In this document: one piece after another, positions 41,115 through 49,828 of the stretch | Layout: every line of letters begins with the position of its first letter | Numbering within the stretch: the first letter of the stretch is position 1 | Assembly: GCA_030066215.1 (NCBI GenBank) | Contig: JASJCA010000028.1 | Span: forward strand, 1 to 51,501 | Length of the DNA: 51,501 bases | From: Rhodobacter sp. | GTDB lineage: Bacteria > Pseudomonadota > Alphaproteobacteria > Rhodobacterales > Rhodobacteraceae | Reading direction: 5' to 3' | Notes under the pieces: model-generated | What the model was told of the DNA's origin: nothing | Database searches by the model: none | What the model saw: only the letters and a program-made list of their open reading frames with translations | Position numbers and translations under genes: made by a program

Positions 41115-42199
41115 CTCGCGACGGCGGCGACAGCGCGACCCCGCGCCTGCCCGGAGAGAGGTCCGCGCCGGCGGCGCCTTCGATGGTCCCCGGGCCGAAG
41201 AACCTGATCACCGACGTCGCGGGGCTTTTGGTCGGCAACGCCCAGGACCACGTGATCAAGACCGGCGTCACAGTCCTGACCGCTGAACGGCCTTTCACCG
41301 CCGCGGTCCACGTCATGGGCGGCGCGCCGGGCACGCGCGAGACCGAGCTTCTGGCCCCCGACCGGCTGGTGCAGGAGGTCGACGCACTGGTGCTCTCAGG
41401 CGGCTCGGCCTTCGGGCTGGCGGCGGCCGACGGCGTCGCCGAGGCCTTGCGCAAGGCAGGCCGCGGCTATCCGGTCGGCTCGGCCCGGGTGCCTATTGTG
41501 CCCGGGGCGATTCTGATCGATCTCTTGAACGGCGGCGACAAGGACTGGGACGTCTCGCCCTACCCCGTGCTGGGCGAGGCCGCGCTCAACGCCGCCGCAA
41601 CCGATTTCGCGCTCGGCACCGCCGGCGCCGGCACCGGGGCCACGACAGCCACGGTCAAGGGCGGCCTGGGATCGGCCTCACTGGTCACCGAGACCGGCCA
41701 CACCGTCGGTGCTCTGGCCGCGGTCAACGCCGTCGGCTCGGTGACCGTCGGCGACACGCCGCATTTCTGGGCCGCGCCGTTCGAGATCGGCGGCGAGTTT
41801 GGCGGCCTGGGACCGGCGATGCCGGCCGACCCGATCGGCATCGCGGTCAAACGCCCCGCCCGGCGCCAGAACACCGTCATCGCCGTTGTCGCGACCGACG
41901 CCGCGCTGACCCAGGCCCAGGCCACCCGAATTGCCATCGCCGCCCATGACGGCATCGCCCGCGCCGTGGTGCCGAGCCACACGCCGCTCGACGGCGATCT
42001 GGTCTTTGCCGCCGCGACCGGCGCCCGGCCGCTCGACGACCCGCTGGCCGATGCGCTGATCCTGGGCCATGCCGCCGCGCTCTGCCTCACCCGCGCCATC
42101 GCCCGCGGCGTGTTTCACGCCACGCCCGCCGCGGCCGATCCAAGGCCCTGCTGGTCCGAGCTCGCCGCAGGCTTGCCCGAGGCCCCGCCGCGGCGCTAG
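41111..42199 (+). CDS. P1-family (NylC/DmpA-like) Ntn hydrolase
   Basis: A 362-residue peptidase-S58 protein. The GTG start overlaps the previous stop (GTGA). Landmarks: NLITDVAGLLVGNAQDH, APGTRETELL, ALVLSGGSAFGLAAADGVAE, GTAGAGTGATT and the presumed self-cleavage site RRQN/TVIAVVATDA (Asn 254/Thr 255), as in the nylon-oligomer hydrolase NylC, where the new N-terminal Thr is the nucleophile. DmpA-type enzymes have Gly/Ser there. It probably cuts small amides, cyclic dipeptides, or beta-amino acid peptides. It is the last gene of the four. Confidence 0.9.
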   Translation: MTRDGGDSATPRLPGERSAPAAPSMVPGPKNLITDVAGLLVGNAQDHVIKTGVTVLTAERPFTAAVHVMGGAPGTRETELLAPDRLVQEVDALVLSGGSAFGLAAADGVAEALRKAGRGYPVGSARVPIVPGAILIDLLNGGDKDWDVSPYPVLGEAALNAAATDFALGTAGAGTGATTATVKGGLGSASLVTETGHTVGALAAVNAVGSVTVGDTPHFWAAPFEIGGEFGGLGPAMPADPIGIAVKRPARRQNTVIAVVATDAALTQAQATRIAIAAHDGIARAVVPSHTPLDGDLVFAAATGARPLDDPLADALILGHAAALCLTRAIARGVFHATPAAADPRPCWSELAAGLPEAPPRR

Positions 42200-42237
42200 G
42201 CTGTCGCGCGAACGCGCATGCCAACCGGAGGCCCCCG

Positions 42238-42795
42238 ATGATCCGCACCACTGCCATTGCGCTTGTCCTTGCCGCCGGCCTGCCGGCCCAGGCCGACGAG
42301 GTCAGCGACGCGATCCAAAGCGCGCTCGACGCCTACACAGCCGGAGATATGCAATTCGCCGCCGAAGAACTCGCCTACGCCCAACAGCTTCTGCAGGAGA
42401 TGTCGGCGATGAGCCTCAGCGACTGCCTGCCGGATGCGCCCGACGGCTGGACCCGCGAGATCAATACCGAGATGAACGCCGGCCTTGCGATGATGGGCGG
42501 CGGCGTTGGCGCCGAGGCGGAGTATTCCGACGGCACGAACAGCTTCACGGTGACGGCGATGGCCGACAACCCGATGGTGACGGCGATGGCGGGGATGCTG
42601 TCGAACGCGGCGATCATGGCGACGATGGGCAAGATGACCCGGGTCGGGCGGCAGAAATACGTCACCCAGAACGGTGAGATGTCGACCATGGTCAACAACC
42701 GCGTGCTGGTCCAGGCCAAGGGTGCCGCCCCCGAGGTCATGGTCCAGGTGCTGGAGCTGATCGACTACCGCAAGCTCGGCGCTTTCGGGTCCTGA
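42238..42795 (+). CDS. Exported protein of unknown function
   Basis: This 185-residue protein has a signal peptide (MIRTTAIALVLAAGLPAQAD, cut near AQA). The mature part is helical at first (EVSDAIQSALDAYTAGDMQF then AQQLLQEM), with one cysteine (SLSDCLPDAPDGW), a Met-rich middle (MVTAMAGMLSNAAIMATMGK) and beta-like ending. I have seen similar proteins in Rhodobacteraceae only as hypotheticals. It starts 38 bases after the peptidase stop, with GGAGG before the ATG, so it could be co-transcribed. Confidence 0.75.
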   Translation: MIRTTAIALVLAAGLPAQADEVSDAIQSALDAYTAGDMQFAAEELAYAQQLLQEMSAMSLSDCLPDAPDGWTREINTEMNAGLAMMGGGVGAEAEYSDGTNSFTVTAMADNPMVTAMAGMLSNAAIMATMGKMTRVGRQKYVTQNGEMSTMVNNRVLVQAKGAAPEVMVQVLELIDYRKLGAFGS

Positions 42796-42828
42796 CGCCC
42801 GATCGGCGGCCAAGGACATTCCCGCTGC

Positions 42829-43623
42829 TCAGCCACCCAGCACGGCACGGGTCAGCGGGCTGTCGGCCACGCTGAGTCCCTCGATCACGTCGAAATGGTG
42901 CCGCCCGGGCGCGATGTGCAAGGCGGCGTCTGGCCAGGCCGCGGCCAGCCAGCGCGCCTGATCGAGGAAGGCCGGGCGTTCCTCGGCGCCCACCCAAATC
43001 ACAGTCTCGGCCTCCAGCAGATCGGCCGTCAGGACCGGGCTTTCGGCCGCCGCTTCCGGAGCGTCGAGCCGCAGATCGGCATTCATCTCCGTTTGCAGAA
43101 GCGGCCGCAGATCGGCCACCGGAGAGATCGGTACCACCCGGGCGATCCGTCGCGCCACGGCGTCCGGCAGGTCCACGTCGCGGCACCGCATCCGTGCTGA
43201 CAGGTGCCCGCCGGCCGAATGCCCGGTCACCACGACCGGCCCGGCCACCTCGGCACAGGCCGCAGTCAGCGCCGTGACGATCTCTGATGTGATCGCCGCA
43301 ATCCGAACCTCGGGCGCCAGCGTGTAGGACGGCATCGCCACCGCCCAGCCGTGGGCCAGCGGGCCGGCGGCCAGATGCGACCAGAGCGACTTGTCGAAGC
43401 GCCGCCAATAGCCGCCGTGGACGAACATCACCAGCCCCGCCGCCGCGCCCTCGGGCAGGAACAGATCGAACCGGTTGCGCGCGCCCGGCCCATAGGCCAG
43501 GTCAAGCCGCGCGCGGTACCCAAGGGACGCGCGGACCGCCGCGGCGTTGGCGGCCCAGCGGTCCGGATAGGCCTCGGCCCCCGGAATGTAGGCCCCGTTT
43601 TCGTAGGCGTCGGTCAGGTCCAT
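42829..43623 (-). CDS. Alpha/beta hydrolase, kynurenine-formamidase-like
   Basis: This 264-residue protein has the oxyanion motif FVHGGYWRRFDKS, the nucleophile elbow TGHSAGGHL (Ser), the acid near VIWVGAEE and the histidine in GRHHFDVIEG. HGGYW with GHSAGGHL is typical of arylformamidases of the kynurenine pathway (KynB-like, alpha/beta type). Other amidase or esterase roles are possible and no other kynurenine genes are near. The start at 43623 was chosen since an upstream leader is Arg/Gly-rich. It is convergent with the exported-protein gene and divergent from the dehydrogenase. Confidence 0.85.
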   Translation of the reverse strand: MDLTDAYENGAYIPGAEAYPDRWAANAAAVRASLGYRARLDLAYGPGARNRFDLFLPEGAAAGLVMFVHGGYWRRFDKSLWSHLAAGPLAHGWAVAMPSYTLAPEVRIAAITSEIVTALTAACAEVAGPVVVTGHSAGGHLSARMRCRDVDLPDAVARRIARVVPISPVADLRPLLQTEMNADLRLDAPEAAAESPVLTADLLEAETVIWVGAEERPAFLDQARWLAAAWPDAALHIAPGRHHFDVIEGLSVADSPLTRAVLGG

Positions 43624-43694
43624 CGGTGCGCCCCCGGCTCTTGCATCCGCGCCACTATAACGTGACAAGGCGACGAACGCCCAGGGAGGAGACC

Positions 43695-45173
43695 ATGCTC
43701 GACACCGCCACCGACCTCGCCGGCCTGCTCAACGACCCCGCGCTTCTGGCCACCCGCGCCTATCTCGCTGGCGACTGGGCCGATGCCGACAGCGGCGCCA
43801 CCTTCGACGTCACCAATCCCGCCCGCGGCGACGTCATCGCCAAGGTTGCCGATCTGGGCCGTGCCGAGACCGCCCGCGCCATCGCCGCCGCCGATGCGGC
43901 AATGCAGGACTGGGCCGCCCGCACCGCCAAGGAGCGCGCCAATACCATGCGCGCCTGGTTCGATCTGATGGTCGCCCATGCTGACGACCTCGCCACGATT
44001 CTGACCGCCGAACAGGGCAAGCCCTTGGCCGAAGCGAAGGGCGAGATCCTATACGGGGCGAGCTTCATCGAGTGGTTCGCCGAAGAGGCCAAGCGCATCT
44101 ATGGCGAGACGGTGCCCGGCCACCAGCCCGACAAGCGCATCACCGTGATCCGCCAGCCGATCGGGGTTTGTGCTGCGATCACGCCGTGGAATTTCCCCAA
44201 CGCGATGATCACCCGCAAGGTCGGCCCGGCACTGGCGGCCGGCTGTTCGATTCTCCTGCGCCCGCCCACCCTGACACCGCTCTCGGCGCTTGCCCTAGGC
44301 GTCCTGGCCGACCGCGCCGGGCTGCCCAAGGGTGTGCTATCGGTCATCCCTTCGACCGATTCCTCGGGCGTGGGCCGCGAGATCTGCGAGAACCCCACCG
44401 TGCGCAAACTCAGCTTCACCGGCTCGACCGAGGTCGGCCGCATCCTGCTGAAACAGGCCGCCGACCAGGTGATGAAGTGCTCGATGGAGCTTGGCGGCAA
44501 CGCGCCCTTCATCGTGTTCGACGATGCCGATCTCGACGCGGCGGTGGAGGGCGCCATCGCGTCCAAGTATCGCAACAACGGCCAGACCTGTGTCTGCGCC
44601 AATCGGATCTACGTGCAGGCTGGGGTTTACGACGCCTTCGCCGAGAAGCTTCGCACCGCTGTGGCCGCGATGACCGTCGGCGACGGGCTGGAGGCGGGGA
44701 CCGCGCTTGGGCCCCTGATCGACGCCGCCGCGGTCGCCAAGGTGCAGGACCACGTCGCCGACGCCACCGCCAAGGGCGGCAAGATCGCACTCGGCGGCAA
44801 GCCCCATGCCCTGGGCGGCACCTTCTTCGAGCCCACGATCATCACCGGCGTCACCCAGGACATGGCCGTCGCCAAAGAAGAGACCTTCGGGCCTCTGGCG
44901 CCGCTCTTCCGGTTCGAGACCGAGGATGAGGTGATCGGCATGGCCAACGACACCATCTTCGGCCTCGCCGCCTATTTTTACGCTCGCGATGTCGGCCGGG
45001 TGACGCGGGTGCAGGAGGGCCTGGAATACGGCATTGTCGGCGTGAACACCGGCATCATCTCGACCGAAGTCGCCCCCTTCGGCGGCGTCAAACAGTCCGG
45101 TCTTGGCCGTGAAGGCAGCCGCCACGGGATCGAAGATTATCTGGAGATGAAGTACGTCTGCACCAGCATATGA
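43695..45173 (+). CDS. Aldehyde dehydrogenase, succinate-semialdehyde type
   Basis: This 492-residue protein is closest to GabD: AITPWNFPNAMITRKVGPAL (Asn 166), FTGSTEVGRILL, MELGGNAPFIVFDDADLD (catalytic Glu 265) and NNGQTCVCANRIYV (catalytic Cys 299). The usual cofactor-binding Lys in the KPA motif is replaced: the text here is SILLRPPTLTPLSAL with Arg at 189. The vicinal Cys at 301 matches GabD proteins. It oxidises succinate semialdehyde or a related short aldehyde. GGGAGGAG precedes the ATG. It is a single gene, convergent with the CaCA exchanger. Confidence 0.88.
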   Translation: MLDTATDLAGLLNDPALLATRAYLAGDWADADSGATFDVTNPARGDVIAKVADLGRAETARAIAAADAAMQDWAARTAKERANTMRAWFDLMVAHADDLATILTAEQGKPLAEAKGEILYGASFIEWFAEEAKRIYGETVPGHQPDKRITVIRQPIGVCAAITPWNFPNAMITRKVGPALAAGCSILLRPPTLTPLSALALGVLADRAGLPKGVLSVIPSTDSSGVGREICENPTVRKLSFTGSTEVGRILLKQAADQVMKCSMELGGNAPFIVFDDADLDAAVEGAIASKYRNNGQTCVCANRIYVQAGVYDAFAEKLRTAVAAMTVGDGLEAGTALGPLIDAAAVAKVQDHVADATAKGGKIALGGKPHALGGTFFEPTIITGVTQDMAVAKEETFGPLAPLFRFETEDEVIGMANDTIFGLAAYFYARDVGRVTRVQEGLEYGIVGVNTGIISTEVAPFGGVKQSGLGREGSRHGIEDYLEMKYVCTSI

Positions 45174-45180
45174 TGGACCG

Positions 45181-46230
45181 TCAGGCCAAGAAGAACAGCC
45201 CTGCCAGCGATCCCAGATACACCCCCATCACCAGCCATGAATCGAGCCCCGCGCCGAAAAAGCTCGGTGTGCGACGAATCAGGATGCCGGCGACGTAAAT
45301 CGCCGTCACCGTGATCCCGACCGCGACGCTGAACTGCGCCGCGGGCCCGGCGTCGGACAGAATCGCTCCGCGCTCATAGGCCAGATCGGCCGGGGCGATC
45401 AGCGCCATGGTGATCAGATTCGACCCGAAGATATTGGCCAGCGCCATCGTGTAGGCGCCGATCCGGACCGACGCGATCGTGGTGCTGAATTCCGGCATCG
45501 AGGTCGCGATTGCCAGGAACGTTACGCCCACGAAGGATGCGCCCATCCCTGTGCGCAACGCCATCGCATCAGCCGCATAGGTCAGCGCCAATCCGCCTGC
45601 CAGGATGCCGGTCGCATAGACCGCGGTCTTGATCAGCAGAATAGCGGTCGTCTGGGCGCCGACCTTGCTGCGATCGCGGATCATTAGGCCCTTGCGCGTT
45701 TCGTCCGGCAGGTCCACCGGCGCCCAACTGGCCCGCCGGCTGTTGGCCCGCTGCAACCCGATGACGACTGGAAAGCACAGCGCCAACGCCAGCCCGCCAA
45801 GCCCCAGCGTGCCGAACAAGGCCAAATCCCCGGAGACGGTCACTGCCAAAAGGGCGCTCAAGAGTACGATCAGCATCACCGCCGTCAGGGCGGTGTTCGG
45901 GTTGCGCGGCCACGAGGTCAGCGCGCCGCGCACGATGTAGTAGTCGGCCACGGCCAGGATCGCGGTGTTGAACGAGATCGAGCCAAAGAGCGCGCCGAGC
46001 ACAAGCCCCGCGTTCTCGATCCGAGCCGCGGTGACCGAGGTGACAATCTCTGGCAGCTTGCTGACGGTGGCCAGGAAGACCAAACCGATGAACTCTTTTT
46101 CCAGCCGGTAGCGTTCCGACAATTCGTCGCCGATCAACGCCAGGCGCGCGCCCGCAACCCAAACGACCACGGCCGCAACCACGAAGATCGCGGCAGTCAC
46201 GGGCAGCGGCAGGCCGATCAGGTCGATCAT
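45181..46230 (-). CDS. CaCA-family cation exchanger
   Basis: This 349-residue membrane protein has about ten segments and the two alpha repeats of the Ca2+/cation antiporters: FLATVSKLPEIVTSVTAARI and then LGALFGSISFN in the first half; LAIATSMPEFSTTIASVRIG and ALANIFGSNLIT in the second. The second copy fits the canonical (G-x-S-x-PE, GSN) pattern well; the first has SIS where GSN is expected. A polar cytosolic loop (about 180-215) joins the halves. Start at 46230 omits a basic leader. It would move Ca2+ or Na+ across the inner membrane. Confidence 0.88.
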   Translation of the reverse strand: MIDLIGLPLPVTAAIFVVAAVVVWVAGARLALIGDELSERYRLEKEFIGLVFLATVSKLPEIVTSVTAARIENAGLVLGALFGSISFNTAILAVADYYIVRGALTSWPRNPNTALTAVMLIVLLSALLAVTVSGDLALFGTLGLGGLALALCFPVVIGLQRANSRRASWAPVDLPDETRKGLMIRDRSKVGAQTTAILLIKTAVYATGILAGGLALTYAADAMALRTGMGASFVGVTFLAIATSMPEFSTTIASVRIGAYTMALANIFGSNLITMALIAPADLAYERGAILSDAGPAAQFSVAVGITVTAIYVAGILIRRTPSFFGAGLDSWLVMGVYLGSLAGLFFLA

Positions 46231-46439
46231 GTCTCTGGCGATCCCCTTTCGGGGCGACTCTCGCCGGGTCTCTTCACGGCCGCAACGATATGGATCAAAC
46301 CGCGGCATCGCCCGCGCAAAGCATCAAGAGCGGCGGTTTTTCCCGCTCGTTAAAACTGTCGGCAAATCCTTTACCGCCGGGAAAGCTTTTGCTGTCAATG
46401 TGCGGTTCGGGTTGGGGCTGCGTTTGCAGTGAGGGTGCA

Positions 46440-47336
46440 ATGACCGTGCAGGGTTCTGCCGCCAAAGGGCTTGACTACCAACCGTGCTATTACGGCACGT
46501 CGAAAAACCTGTTCCGCGGCCCAAAGCAGCGGTTGCGCGGCGACTATATCGCCTGCCTGGGCAGCACGGAGACCTTTGGTCGGTTCATCGAGACACCTTA
46601 TCCCGGGCTGCTGGAAGAGACGCTTGGCCTGCCCGCGGTCAATCTAGGATGCCAACGCGCCGGGATCGACGCGTTTCTCAGCTGCAGCTCGCTGATCGAC
46701 ATCTGCGCCATGGCCAAGGCCACGGTGATCCAGATCATGGGCGCGCCGAATATGTCGAACCGTCACTACACGGTCGACCCGCGTCGAAACGAACGTTTCC
46801 TGCGTGCCTCGAAACAGCTCAAAGCGATCTACCCCGAAGTCGACTTCCGCGATTTCGAGACCACCAGCGACCTGTTGACCGGGCTGGCGCGGGTCTGCCC
46901 GAGCCGGCTGCATCAGGTCCGGCAAGAACTGCAGACCGCTTGGGTCGCCCGCATGCGTACGCTGATCGACATGATCGGCGGTCCGGTGATCCTGCTTTGG
47001 GCGTCGGATCACGCGCCCTATTCCAAGGAAGATGGCGGCACGATCTGCCGCGACCCGGTGTTTGTCGATCGCGCGATGCTGAACGCCATCGCCCCGCGCG
47101 CCGCCGCGGTGGTCGAGGTCGTCGCTAAGGCCAACGATATCGCATCAGGCCTGGGCGAGATGGTCTATGGCCCGTTCGAGGTGCAGGCCGCCAAGGAGAT
47201 GCTTGGCCCGGTGGCCCACCGCTGGATTGCCGCCGAATTGACCGACTTGCTTTCGGGCCTGCTCGAGATCGATGCCAAACCGCAATCGCTCGACGTCTCG
47301 CTGCAGCTCTTGAAGGCCGGGGCCACGGCCGCCTGA
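46440..47336 (+). CDS. DUF6473 protein
   Basis: This 298-residue protein fits the DUF6473 pattern known from Rhodobacteraceae: CYYGTSKNLFRGPKQRLRGD, ACLGSTETFGRFIETPYPGL, VNLGCQRAGIDAFLSC, QIMGAPNMSNRHYTVDPRRN and TAWVARMRTLIDMIGGPVIL. The combination of GSTETFG near the start and GAPNMSNRHY resembles SGNH-like or sulfotransferase-linked domains, but the activity is not known to me. ATG follows GAGGGTGCA. It has about 200 bases of non-coding sequence before it, shared with the exchanger promoter. Confidence 0.82.
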   Translation: MTVQGSAAKGLDYQPCYYGTSKNLFRGPKQRLRGDYIACLGSTETFGRFIETPYPGLLEETLGLPAVNLGCQRAGIDAFLSCSSLIDICAMAKATVIQIMGAPNMSNRHYTVDPRRNERFLRASKQLKAIYPEVDFRDFETTSDLLTGLARVCPSRLHQVRQELQTAWVARMRTLIDMIGGPVILLWASDHAPYSKEDGGTICRDPVFVDRAMLNAIAPRAAAVVEVVAKANDIASGLGEMVYGPFEVQAAKEMLGPVAHRWIAAELTDLLSGLLEIDAKPQSLDVSLQLLKAGATAA

Positions 47337-47472
47337 ACGCACGGGCGACTTCGCGCCAATGCCTCGGCTGACCGGGAAAGCATGAATTGAATCCGCTGTG
47401 ATCAAACTCTGATCTGGCCTCTTGCAGTCATTGGCCGCGTGGCACGGAAAACCATTGGAAGGTCTCGCGAAA

Positions 47473-47488
47473 GCCGCTTCGAAGCGGC
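47473..47488. repeat. TTCGAA-centred palindrome
   Basis: GCCGCTTCGAAGCGGC is a perfect 16-base palindrome whose half-site is the inner part of that at 35327-35348. It lies in the non-coding gap before the PLP lyase gene. Confidence 0.75.
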
Positions 47489-47591
47489 AGAAAACTTCCG
47501 AATGGCGGCCTATGGCACAACCGTAAAGGGCATTTCCCGCCTCAGAGCGCCTTCCAGGAGCCGGTGTACTTGACCTTGGTCGCGACCTGCG

Positions 47592-48686
47592 GTGCCTTGG
47601 CGGGGGGTCAAGGGGAGGACCGGCATCGACACTTTCGAGAATCCGCACCGCGGTGTCGGTCTGGCCGGGCTCTGGCCCGACACTCCGATTTTGCCCAGCG
47701 TCGACGCCGCAGCGGTTGCCGGCTTGCTGGACCGCTGTCCCAAGGCGGCGGAGACCGACCTTATGCGGGTGCCTGACCTCGCCGTTGCCGCGGGCGTGGC
47801 AGAGATTCATCTGAAGGACGAGCGCGGGCGGCTGGGGCTTGGCAGCTTCAAGGCACTGGGCGCGGCCTATGTCATCGCGCGGCACGCGGCGGAGGCTGGC
47901 GGCGATCCGGTTATGGCCTTGACCGGGCGCACCTATGTCGCTGCGAGCGCCGGGAACCACGGCCTGTCGCTCGCCGCCGGCGCGCGGATCTTCGGCGCCC
48001 GGGCGGTGATCGTCCTGTCCGATACCGTGCCCGAAGCTTTTGCCGCGCGCCTGCGCGCCAAGGGCGCCGACGTCGTGCGCAAGGGCACCATCTATGAAGA
48101 CAGCATGGCGGCGGCGGCGGAGATGGCCGAGGCCAACGGCTGGACGCTGCTGTCGGACAGTTCTTGGGAGGGATATGTCGAGCATCCTTATCGGGTGATG
48201 GAGGGCTATCTGCAGCTCGCCGCGGAGGCGGTCGCGCAGATCGGCGAACCGCCCACCCATGTGCTTTTGCAGGCCGGGGTCGGGGGCATGGCCGCCGCGG
48301 TGGCCGCCTATCTGCGGCACCGTTGGGGCGACGGGCCGAAGATTGTGGTCGTCGAACCCGAGGCGGCCCCCGCGCTGATCGAGAGCGTCCGCGCGGGGCG
48401 GCTGGTCGAGACCGAGGGACCGGTCAGCAACATGGGGCGGCTCGATTGCAAGGCGCCCTCGCTGATCGCGCTGGCGGGGCTGGCGCGGGACGCGGATCTG
48501 TTCGTGACGATCAGCGACGGCCTTGCGGCGGCAGCGGTGGAGCGGCTTGCCGCGCTGGGCCTGGCGACGACGCCGTCCGGGGCGGCCGGGGTCGCGGCTT
48601 TGTTTGCGCCGGAAGAGATCCGGCAGGCGATGGCGCTGTCGGACACGTCGCGGATCCTTGCCGTGCTGTCCGAGGGGCCGGCGTGA
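47592..48686 (+). CDS. Diaminopropionate ammonia-lyase-like PLP enzyme
   Basis: A fold-type-II PLP enzyme of up to 364 residues. The lysine is in LKDERGRLGLGSFKALGAAY (Lys 87), followed by ASAGNHGLSLAAGARIFGAR and the phosphate loop LQAGVGGMAAAVAAYLR. These match diaminopropionate ammonia-lyase and threonine-dehydratase-like enzymes. The gene is coupled to the M24 gene by GTGA. The start is awkward: the only canonical upstream codon is GTG at 47592, but the best ribosome site (AGGGGAGG) lies after it, seven bases before an ATC at 47625; no ATG is near. Confidence 0.83.
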   Translation: MPWRGVKGRTGIDTFENPHRGVGLAGLWPDTPILPSVDAAAVAGLLDRCPKAAETDLMRVPDLAVAAGVAEIHLKDERGRLGLGSFKALGAAYVIARHAAEAGGDPVMALTGRTYVAASAGNHGLSLAAGARIFGARAVIVLSDTVPEAFAARLRAKGADVVRKGTIYEDSMAAAAEMAEANGWTLLSDSSWEGYVEHPYRVMEGYLQLAAEAVAQIGEPPTHVLLQAGVGGMAAAVAAYLRHRWGDGPKIVVVEPEAAPALIESVRAGRLVETEGPVSNMGRLDCKAPSLIALAGLARDADLFVTISDGLAAAAVERLAALGLATTPSGAAGVAALFAPEEIRQAMALSDTSRILAVLSEGPA

Positions 48687-49825
48687 CGGATTTTCCGGCC
48701 TCCGAGTTCCACGGCCGCGCGGCACGGCTGCAATCGGGACTGCAGCGGGCCGACATGGATGCGCTGCTGCTGACCACCGCGCCGGATGTGTTCTATCTCA
48801 GCGGCTTCCTGACGAGGTTTTGGGAAAGCCCGGCGCGGCCCTGGTTCCTGCTGTTGCCGGCGGCGGGCGATCCGGTTGCGGTGATCCCCTCGATCGGCGC
48901 GGCCTTGATGGGGCAGACCTGGGTCCGCGACATCCGCTGCTGGAGCGCGCCGGATTTGCAGGACGACGGGGTCAGCCTGCTGGCCGAGGCCGTGGCGGAG
49001 CTGGTGCCCGAGGACGGCAGGCTCGGCCTGCCGATGGGGCACGAAACGCATCTGCGGATGCCGCTGGCCGATTTCGAGCGGCTGAAATCGGCGATTGCGC
49101 CGCGGCGCGTGGCGGATGCGACCGACGTCGTGCGGCGGGTGCGGGAGGTGAAGTCGGAGGCAGAGGTCGCGCGGATTCGCGAGATCTGCGCGGTGGCGGG
49201 ACGCGCATTCGACCGGGTGCCGGAGATCGCCAATGAAGGCGTGCCGCTGGATCAGGTGTTCCGGCGGTTTCAGATGCTGTTGCTTGAAGAGGGCGCCGAT
49301 TGGGTGCCGTACCTGGCCGGCGGCGCCGGGCCGGGTGGCTATGCGGATGTGATCTCTCCGGCGACCGAGCGTCCGTTGCAGCGGGGCGATGTGTTGATGC
49401 TCGATACCGGGGCGGTGAGGGCGGGATATTTCTGCGATTTCGACCGAAACTACGCGATCGGAACGGCCGGAGACGCGGCTTGGCGGGCCTATGAGACACT
49501 TTACCGCGCAACCGAGGCTGGGCTGGCGGCGGTGCGGCCCGGGGCGGTGGCGGAAGAGGTGTTCCAGGCGATGCAGGCCGTGATCGGGCAAGACGGCGAA
49601 GCCGGGCGGTTGGGGCATGGGCTGGGGCTGAGCCTGACCGAATGGCCGTCGCTGATGGCGGGTGACCGCACGGTGCTGCGCGAGGGCATGGTGCTGACGC
49701 TGGAGCCGGGGATGCAGGTGGCGCCCGGGGCGTTGATGGTGCATGAGGAGATTGTCGTGGTGCGCGATGGTGGGGCCGAATTGTTGACCCGCCGCGCGCC
49801 GCCTGAAGTGCCGGTGCTGGAGTAG
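48683..49825 (+). CDS. M24-family metallopeptidase or amide hydrolase
   Basis: This 380-residue protein has an N-terminal creatinase-like domain (DMDALLLTTAPDVFYLSGFL) and the M24 pita-bread fold. Metal ligands are visible: LMLDTGA (Asp), GYFCDFDRNYAIG (Asp), GHGLGLSLTEWP (His), LTLEPGM (Glu) and VHEEIVVV (Glu). Xaa-Pro peptidases and ectoine hydrolase share this layout. GTG start overlaps the lyase stop. In this context it may open an N-acylated or cyclic amino acid, whose product goes to the lyase. Confidence 0.88.
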   Translation: MTDFPASEFHGRAARLQSGLQRADMDALLLTTAPDVFYLSGFLTRFWESPARPWFLLLPAAGDPVAVIPSIGAALMGQTWVRDIRCWSAPDLQDDGVSLLAEAVAELVPEDGRLGLPMGHETHLRMPLADFERLKSAIAPRRVADATDVVRRVREVKSEAEVARIREICAVAGRAFDRVPEIANEGVPLDQVFRRFQMLLLEEGADWVPYLAGGAGPGGYADVISPATERPLQRGDVLMLDTGAVRAGYFCDFDRNYAIGTAGDAAWRAYETLYRATEAGLAAVRPGAVAEEVFQAMQAVIGQDGEAGRLGHGLGLSLTEWPSLMAGDRTVLREGMVLTLEPGMQVAPGALMVHEEIVVVRDGGAELLTRRAPPEVPVLE

Positions 49826-49828
49826 CCC

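Noticed and set aside
47145..48725. A 526-residue minus-strand frame opposite the PLP lyase and the end of the DUF6473 gene
   Set aside because: It overlaps two genes with clear motifs and has no domain of its own.
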